Below are positions 57,687 through 64,000 of a DNA stretch of 64,000 nucleotides, in pieces (the stretch's first letter is position 1; the number at the start of each line of letters is the position of its first letter). The position numbers and the translations under genes were made by a program. A model generated the notes under the pieces. The model was not told the DNA's origin and searched no databases. It saw only the letters and a program-made list of their open reading frames with translations. This stretch comes from Candidatus Zhuqueibacterota bacterium (GTDB lineage: Bacteria > Zhuqueibacterota > Zhuqueibacteria > Residuimicrobiales > Krinioviventaceae), in contig JAFGSB010000041.1 in assembly GCA_016934825.1 (NCBI GenBank), positions 1-64,000 of the forward strand, read 5' to 3'.

Positions 57687-59003
57687 CTACTCCTTGGCTT
57701 TCCGTGATGAGTTCGATATTTTTTCCATTCTGTTGAAAACATAACCGGTATTTGATTTGAAAATGAAAAATAATTCGTTTTTGCATTTATAAAAAACTTC
57801 TTTTAACCTGAATAACGTACTGGCTGCCATCATAATCAAGAAGACATCCAGGGGCAGCCGGAATCTGACCTTGGAAATAAAAAACGCGTGTAACAGGGTA
57901 AAAAACAGTATATAATAAATCCATAACATAATCTGTTTTCGTCTTTCCGGGGTTGTAAAAACAAATCCCGTCAGGGCCAGTAAAAATACCGGCCCGAAAC
58001 TCAAAATACTTGACCAGTATAAAAACAGGTGTTGTTGTCCGTAACCGCCCGTTGTGGGGGACGGCGTCCACCGCCAGAATCCAAGTCCTTTCTGAATTGT
58101 AAGTAAAATGAATTTACCGGGATGATTGACAATAAAATTTTTGGCCTCATCAATATATATTTTTTCCGCGTTTGTTTCCGATCCGGCAAGATCGATTTTC
58201 CGCTCAAGAAAATTACTCATTTTTATGCTGCTCCCGGTATTCGCCGTCGACAATGGGTTGTTCCCAAGCCATAAATTTCTGCCCATGTTCGTTGTCAGGA
58301 CCGGAGTATCCAATTTAACATAATTTCTGATCATCCACGGGGTAATAGTCAATAAAACGGTTACCGCAAACAGGACGGCATAAATTAACCTTTTCCGGGA
58401 ATCCTTCATAAATACATAAACCAGCCAGGCGACAACCGCAACAACAAATGTTATGGCGGAAGGTTTTGTCAATACGGCCAGACCCATAATAAAACCGCCC
58501 GCGCATACCATACCCAACCTGTATTCCATAACCGCTTTATGCAGGACCCATGTCGCCAGCAGGATCAAACCGGTCAATAAAGTCGCCGCCAGTATCGTTC
58601 CGGGCATATAAATATAATACGGGTAAATCGCTGTAACAAAAGCTGCTGTTTTTCCTGTTTTCCGGTCGAATATCTCCCTGCCAAGCATATAAACCAGCCA
58701 GATGATCAGTGTGCCGAGATAAACCTGTACCAAACGAATACCAAACGGGTCGCGAAAACCGGCGAATCTCAACACGGACAAAAATACCGGGTAACCGGCA
58801 GCCCTGAAGGCGGTCGGTGTTCCGTCCGTGTTCACAAATCCTTCGCCCGCGGTAATTTTTTCGGACAATGCCATATAATCGGCCTCGTCCTCCCAGGAGA
58901 TATTGTCGTCCAATGTCATCACCCAGAAAAAACGCAGGGCAAAACCCAGACAGAGAATAAAAACGAGCGACAAATTCGCTCTATGTAATATTTTATTATT
59001 CAC
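57687..59003 (-). CDS. Glycosyltransferase family 39-like (PMT/ArnT type) membrane protein
   Basis: DDNISWEDEADYMALSEKITAGEGFVNTDGTPTAFRAAGYPVFLSVL and multiple TMs. A GTG start at 59003 overlapping the upstream stop (GTGAATAA) is proposed. Confidence 0.78.
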   Translation of the reverse strand: MNNKILHRANLSLVFILCLGFALRFFWVMTLDDNISWEDEADYMALSEKITAGEGFVNTDGTPTAFRAAGYPVFLSVLRFAGFRDPFGIRLVQVYLGTLIIWLVYMLGREIFDRKTGKTAAFVTAIYPYYIYMPGTILAATLLTGLILLATWVLHKAVMEYRLGMVCAGGFIMGLAVLTKPSAITFVVAVVAWLVYVFMKDSRKRLIYAVLFAVTVLLTITPWMIRNYVKLDTPVLTTNMGRNLWLGNNPLSTANTGSSIKMSNFLERKIDLAGSETNAEKIYIDEAKNFIVNHPGKFILLTIQKGLGFWRWTPSPTTGGYGQQHLFLYWSSILSFGPVFLLALTGFVFTTPERRKQIMLWIYYILFFTLLHAFFISKVRFRLPLDVFLIMMAASTLFRLKEVFYKCKNELFFIFKSNTGYVFNRMEKISNSSRKAKE

Positions 59004-60036
59004 CGTACCTGAAAATCCCTTCACTAACCGTTCCCGCATAGATAACCGGATTATCACTTCCGGCAATCCCTAATGTTTTCATTTGTTTTGTGGTCAATCC
59101 GTCATTAAATTCGGCCCATTTTTCTCCGCCGTCAACACTGAGCATTACGCCCAGGTTCAATGTTGCGGCCCATACCTTTTGGGGATTAGACGGGTCCACC
59201 GCGCTGTGTACCACTTTAAAATCGCTCAAATCTTCGGGGTACTGCGTCCATTTCTCACCGTTGTTGATCGTTTTATATATATCAACCGAACCGGTGCTCA
59301 AAAATATTGTGGATGGCTGTACCGGATCAAAGGCGAAATTATTTGCGGCCAGAATACCGGAGGAACTGTTCTTATCGCCATATATTCCGTTGTTGATGTC
59401 CTGCCAGTTGTTACCGTTGTCGATGCTTTTAAAATTCCCCCTGTATTCCACACCGATAAAAATTTCCCTGGGATTTTCGGGATTGGCGGCAACGGACAGC
59501 ACATTGCCATCGGGATATGACTTTTCCCAATTTTCACCCTGATCGGCACTTTTGTACAGACCATTTCTCGTCCCTGCCCACAAAAATCCGTTGCCGCCGT
59601 ACGTGATATCATATATTCTCGGGTCCTGCCCGCTCTTCCATATATATTCCCAGGTTTGTCCGCCGTTTGCGGTTTTGAACACGCCGCTCCCCCAGGTGCC
59701 GCAAAACACCAGATTGCCGTTTGCCGGGTTCACCGCAAGACATTTGGTGTCATATGAAGTCAGACCGGTATTCGCCTGCGTCCAGTTCCCGCCGCTGTTA
59801 ACCGTTTTGAAAACGCCGTGCAATGTACCAGCATATAAAGTCCCCGCCGAACCTTTGACCGGCGCTATGCACTGTATCGTCAGACTTGTTAACCCATTAT
59901 TTACCGGGACCCATTTTTTGGTTTTTTCCGCTTCCGTAGGATTCTTCCCGGCGCACATGACAAATAAAGTAACGGATAATAAAATAAAATTAATTTTCAA
60001 AGCTTTGTATTTCATTTTTCTCTCTATTATTGACAA
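58996..60036 (-). CDS. Ycf48/BNR-repeat lipoprotein
   Basis: Lipobox LFVMCAGKN; repeats GVFKTVNSGGNWTQANTGL, GLYKSADQGENWEKS. Confidence 0.8.
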   Translation of the reverse strand: MSIIERKMKYKALKINFILLSVTLFVMCAGKNPTEAEKTKKWVPVNNGLTSLTIQCIAPVKGSAGTLYAGTLHGVFKTVNSGGNWTQANTGLTSYDTKCLAVNPANGNLVFCGTWGSGVFKTANGGQTWEYIWKSGQDPRIYDITYGGNGFLWAGTRNGLYKSADQGENWEKSYPDGNVLSVAANPENPREIFIGVEYRGNFKSIDNGNNWQDINNGIYGDKNSSSGILAANNFAFDPVQPSTIFLSTGSVDIYKTINNGEKWTQYPEDLSDFKVVHSAVDPSNPQKVWAATLNLGVMLSVDGGEKWAEFNDGLTTKQMKTLGIAGSDNPVIYAGTVSEGIFRYGE

Positions 60037-60057
60037 GATATAGACAATTACATCATA

Positions 60058-61389
60058 TCATTTCCTGCAGGTAACAACCGGGTTTACAATCCGTTGAGTG
60101 GCCTGCTTTTCATCGCTTGTTATTCTTCTCTTTGCGGAAAAAATCCTTTCCAAAACTTTAACTGCGGATAATTCATGCGCAGTTTTTTTTTGCTTTTTTA
60201 AAAACAGATATTGATACGCGTCTTTCAGTGATTTATTCGTGTGGTTCCAGCACAACTTGTTCCGAACCCGTTGTTGCCCGTAAACTCCCATTTTTGCCCG
60301 GCGTCCGGGATTGTCAAGCAATTCGACAATTCCCTCGCCAAACCGGGCCGTATCGTTCGGTTCGATATACAGCGCCGCGTTCTGTGCGGAATATTTTGTT
60401 TCGACAAGATTATAGCAGACGATGGGTTTGGCAAAAACCATGTATTCCAGTACCTTGTTCATTGTGGAATAATTGGACCATTCCGTTAGCGGATCGGGAT
60501 CAACGCAGACGTCGGCGGTTGAAAGATACGCGCACAGTTTTTCATCCGGCAGTCTGCCGGTAAAATGAACAAAGTCGGACAAGCCCATCTCTTCGCTTTT
60601 CCTTTTGAATGCCGGCTGCGCCGGACCGCCGCCGATCAGGGTAAACTGCACGTCATCCCGGCCCAGTTTGTTGTGGATATATTTTACCGACTCTAACAAA
60701 TAATCCACACCGTCCTGCGGGCACATCTCGCCAAGATAACATACCAGGTATCTGCGGTTACTTTTAAGACTCTCGTCAACAGGGACCGGTTTCAGACGTT
60801 TCAAGTCCGGGCCGGTCCGGAGCACAAATACATCATCCGAATTTTTATGGGCTCTTTTTACGCTAATTTTTTTGTAAGACTCGTTTGTCGTCAACACAAT
60901 ATCAGCGGTGCGTAAACTCAACCTTTCCAGAAATAACAGTCCCCTGTATAATAATCCTCCCATTTTGTTATATTTCACCAGGTACATTTCCGGAGCAAGA
61001 TCGTGATGATCGAATATAAATTTTTTACCGATTAATTTATATAAAAGTCCCAACAGAAAAAAAGTGTCCGGCGGATTACAGGACTGCACAATATCAAATC
61101 CCTCCCTCAGCAGAACTTTAACAGATAATAGAGCGGTAACAAGCCAGGCATAGGTAAATTCGAAAAAATAACTCAATACCCCATCGGCTTCAACCGGCAT
61201 TTTATAACGATAAACAGCAATATCGTCGATTCTTTCAAAACTTTCCGGGTACTCTTTGGATTTGGGGCATATTATGGAAACGTGATGGCCGCAATCCCGC
61301 AGTGTTTGCGCCTCGAGCCAGACCCGCCGGTCAAATGGCACCGGTAAATTTTGCACGATAATAAGTACTTTACCAGCAGATGCCTTCAT
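60058..61389 (-). CDS. Glycosyltransferase family 4
   Basis: VLIIVQNLPVPFDRRVWLEAQTLRDCGHHVSIICP, CYLGEMCPQDGVDYLLESV, STADVCVDPDP...NKVLEYMVFAKPIV. Confidence 0.9.
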   Translation of the reverse strand: MKASAGKVLIIVQNLPVPFDRRVWLEAQTLRDCGHHVSIICPKSKEYPESFERIDDIAVYRYKMPVEADGVLSYFFEFTYAWLVTALLSVKVLLREGFDIVQSCNPPDTFFLLGLLYKLIGKKFIFDHHDLAPEMYLVKYNKMGGLLYRGLLFLERLSLRTADIVLTTNESYKKISVKRAHKNSDDVFVLRTGPDLKRLKPVPVDESLKSNRRYLVCYLGEMCPQDGVDYLLESVKYIHNKLGRDDVQFTLIGGGPAQPAFKRKSEEMGLSDFVHFTGRLPDEKLCAYLSTADVCVDPDPLTEWSNYSTMNKVLEYMVFAKPIVCYNLVETKYSAQNAALYIEPNDTARFGEGIVELLDNPGRRAKMGVYGQQRVRNKLCWNHTNKSLKDAYQYLFLKKQKKTAHELSAVKVLERIFSAKRRITSDEKQATQRIVNPVVTCRK

Positions 61390-62692
61390 AATCGACCTCG
61401 TCTTTATTAAAATCACCCGACTTGTTCAATATGGATAAATCCAGGATCTTTTTCCCTTCGGGCATTTTTTTCAACGCTATTTCATAATCCTGCACCCGGT
61501 TGCCGATCACAATCATATCACTTTCCGCAATGACCTGCTCCACGGAATCACACAACAGGTTCCCGATTTGAGGTATGGTCTTTTCAATGAATTCCCTGTT
61601 GGAACCGACCAATTTTGACAATTCCACGTTTCTGTCATATATTTTTATATTAAAATTGTCCGCCAGCAGATAATTTGCCAGGCTGACATAGGGACTCTCG
61701 CGCAGGTCGTCCGTATCGCTTTTAAAACTCAAACCAAGGAACCCGATATTCTTTTTACCGCTTTTCCAAATCAACCGATACGCGTATAATATATGTTCCT
61801 CGTTGCTTTTTAATACGGACTTTAACAGGGGCAATTCCACATTCTTCTCCCCGGCTTTGCAGGTCATTGCCCGTAAATCCTTGGGTAAACATGAACCGCC
61901 GAACGCAAAACCGGGCTGCAAGTACAGCGGCGATATATTCAGCTTTTTGTCGCGAAGGAAAATATCAAAAACCGCCCGGGTATCCACATTCAGTTCCCTG
62001 CACAGTCGTCCGATCTCATTGCCAAATGTAACCTTTACGGCATGGAACGCGTTATCCACATATTTAATTAATGAAGCCTCTTCAAAACCCGTGAATATAA
62101 TATTTTCGTCTATTGCTTTATAAAGTTGTTCCATCACATTTTTCGATTTTGTGTCCCCGGCGGCAACAACCGTTTTCGGCGGATGATAAAAATCATACAC
62201 CCCGGAGCCTTCACGGAGAAATTCGGGATTCAACACAAAGCCGAAATCCATGCCGGCCCTTTTCCCCGAATTCAACTCCAGCGCCGGAAAAATAATGTTC
62301 TTTGCGAAACCAGGTAATATCGTACTGCGGATCACGATTGTCACAAATTCCTGTTTATCTCTGAGGGCGTCGCCAATATCTCCGCACACACGTTCAATCT
62401 GTTTATAATCTATGTCGCCAAAACCGTTATCCGGGGTTCCCACACAGACCAGGATCACTTCGGAAAAACCGACGGCCTGTCCGGTATTCTGTGTTGTTTT
62501 GAGCCTGCCGTTATTCACCTGCTCTTTTATTATGTCGTCCAGTTCTTTTTCCACGATGGGTGAAATTCCATTCTCGATTAATTTCACCTTTTTATAACTG
62601 ATATCGACGCCCAATACCTGGTGTCCCAGTTGCGCAAGGCATGCTGCGGAAACACAGCCTGTATATCCAAGTCCGAATACTCCGATTTTCAT
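61370..62692 (-). CDS. UDP-glucose/GDP-mannose dehydrogenase family
   Basis: MKIGVFGLGYTGCVSAACLAQLGHQVLGVDI, STILPGFAKNIIFPALE, NPEFLREGSGVYDFYHPPKTVVA, FAFGGSCLPKDLRAM. Confidence 0.94.
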   Translation of the reverse strand: MKIGVFGLGYTGCVSAACLAQLGHQVLGVDISYKKVKLIENGISPIVEKELDDIIKEQVNNGRLKTTQNTGQAVGFSEVILVCVGTPDNGFGDIDYKQIERVCGDIGDALRDKQEFVTIVIRSTILPGFAKNIIFPALELNSGKRAGMDFGFVLNPEFLREGSGVYDFYHPPKTVVAAGDTKSKNVMEQLYKAIDENIIFTGFEEASLIKYVDNAFHAVKVTFGNEIGRLCRELNVDTRAVFDIFLRDKKLNISPLYLQPGFAFGGSCLPKDLRAMTCKAGEKNVELPLLKSVLKSNEEHILYAYRLIWKSGKKNIGFLGLSFKSDTDDLRESPYVSLANYLLADNFNIKIYDRNVELSKLVGSNREFIEKTIPQIGNLLCDSVEQVIAESDMIVIGNRVQDYEIALKKMPEGKKILDLSILNKSGDFNKDEVDYEGICW

Positions 62693-63966
62693 ACCGCCTG
62701 CCTTTCAAAAGTACCACTCGAAATATTCACTTTTGATACCACGGATTTGAATTTTCCTCTTCCGCCCCTGGGAATATCGGACATTCGTTCTATTTCAAAC
62801 AGCATTTTTTCACCCAGTCTTTTCTGCAGGTTGTTCAGGATCTTTTTACCGTCCTGTTCCCGGTAAGATTTATCCGGCACGATGCGAAGGACGATATGTT
62901 CACGGTCGGGTTGATAGAGCTGGGCCTGTATGACATTTGATATCCCCTTGAAAATATGGTCCAGCCGGCCGATCAGTTTGCCGCTTGGAGTAACGATATA
63001 ATCGTCCATCCGGCCGATGATCTTTTCCACAACCGGATAATTACGGCAGCAGGGACAAAAAACGGGATTTTCCGGTGTCTTGATGATATCGCCTGTTCGG
63101 TAACGAATGAGCGGCATAGCGAAATTTGTTAGGGATGTGCCGATGATCTCATAATAATCACCGTTATCATTGTCACAGTTTAACAGTTCGACATAACCGT
63201 ATTCGGGAATGATATGATACTGTCCGTATTCGCAGGTGTGAATGGCGGCGACGCGTTCGGCCATCCCGTAATAATCTATCGCACGACAGGCAAAAACATA
63301 TTCTATGACCTGTTTCTGGGAGGTCAACAGCGTTTCCGATGAGGTGAACACGGCCTTTAACGGGATTCTGATATTCTTTTCCAGCATCAATTTTGCCAGT
63401 GCATAAAGTGACGACGGGTACCCGTCAATCGCGACCGGGTTAAAACGTTTTAACGCTTTAACATACATTTCTACAGTATTTTCGGAAATATGATACGAAG
63501 ACATAACAAGCCTGTTTTCAGCGGAGCTGTAAGTCCAGTACTGCTCCTTGTCAATTTTACTGTCCGCGATCAACTCCCCCTTAAGGGTAGCAATCCGCTC
63601 CCAGGGTTGGATCCCCCCCCAGGCGTATTGACGCATGATCAGCGCATGTTCAAATCCGACATTGTGCAGGTTCCGGTAAAGAGTTATCGGTTTTCCGGTT
63701 GTTCCGCTGCTGTTGCATCGGTATAAAACGGGGATGAACTTTGTTTTGGCGACCATATCTTTATGGTTTAGGCGTATATCCTCTTTTTCCAGGATCGGAA
63801 TCCGGTTAATGTCCTTTAAAGAACGGATATCCTCCGGTTTTACGCCGTTTTGATCAAACAATCTGCGATAATAGGGAACATGATAATAAGCGTAATGAAT
63901 CATATTGCGTAATTTTTTAAACTGATATTGCCGCAATTTGTTTTCCGGCCACCATTGCGATTTCAT
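62689..63966 (-). CDS. Phenylacetate-CoA ligase (PaaK/CapK)-family adenylate-forming enzyme
   Basis: CNSSGTTGKPITLYRN, DYYGMAERVAAIHTCEYGQYHIIPEYGYVE, LIRYRTGDII, GRMDDYIVTPSGKLIGRLDHIF. Confidence 0.88.
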   Translation of the reverse strand: MKSQWWPENKLRQYQFKKLRNMIHYAYYHVPYYRRLFDQNGVKPEDIRSLKDINRIPILEKEDIRLNHKDMVAKTKFIPVLYRCNSSGTTGKPITLYRNLHNVGFEHALIMRQYAWGGIQPWERIATLKGELIADSKIDKEQYWTYSSAENRLVMSSYHISENTVEMYVKALKRFNPVAIDGYPSSLYALAKLMLEKNIRIPLKAVFTSSETLLTSQKQVIEYVFACRAIDYYGMAERVAAIHTCEYGQYHIIPEYGYVELLNCDNDNGDYYEIIGTSLTNFAMPLIRYRTGDIIKTPENPVFCPCCRNYPVVEKIIGRMDDYIVTPSGKLIGRLDHIFKGISNVIQAQLYQPDREHIVLRIVPDKSYREQDGKKILNNLQKRLGEKMLFEIERMSDIPRGGRGKFKSVVSKVNISSGTFERQAV

Positions 63967-64000
63967 CAGAAACCTGCGGTATCTGCCATAGGGACTTAAA

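Overview
This 64 kb window looks like chromosomal DNA from an FCB-group-type bacterium. That taxonomic guess is an inference from type IX secretion (T9SS) style C-terminal sorting domains, PorU- and PorV-like proteins and KDO/Lpt genes. Gene density is high and most genes lie on the minus strand. The housekeeping core includes mtnA, waaA, panC/panB, a tRNA-Thr(CGT), a YraN-family gene, rnhB, a comEC-like gene, coaE, lptE-like, a sigma-54 activator, a galE-like epimerase, purD and uvrB. The accessory modules are: (i) T9SS cargo and machinery at 12.9-17.1 kb and 44-57 kb; (ii) a multi-PAS hybrid histidine kinase plus Hpt protein at 30.6-34.1 kb; (iii) an amino-sugar-like operon at 34.5-40.9 kb, with a NagB/PIG-L fusion, cupin, ROK kinase, Na+/solute symporter and three very small membrane proteins, two of them absent from the supplied ORF track; (iv) a polysaccharide cluster at the right end. 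The most unusual non-coding signals are a dispersed intergenic palindrome family (GTGTCCGG-N6-CCGGACAC and relatives), three copies of which sit in one convergent intergenic region, and a 565-bp mosaic of repeats between rnhB and comEC, one of which overlaps the rnhB start codon. I also flag a stand-alone histidine-kinase DHp domain protein, a near-consensus sigma-54 promoter and a near-consensus sigma-70 promoter for uvrB. No CRISPR array, rRNA, phage or transposase was recognised.
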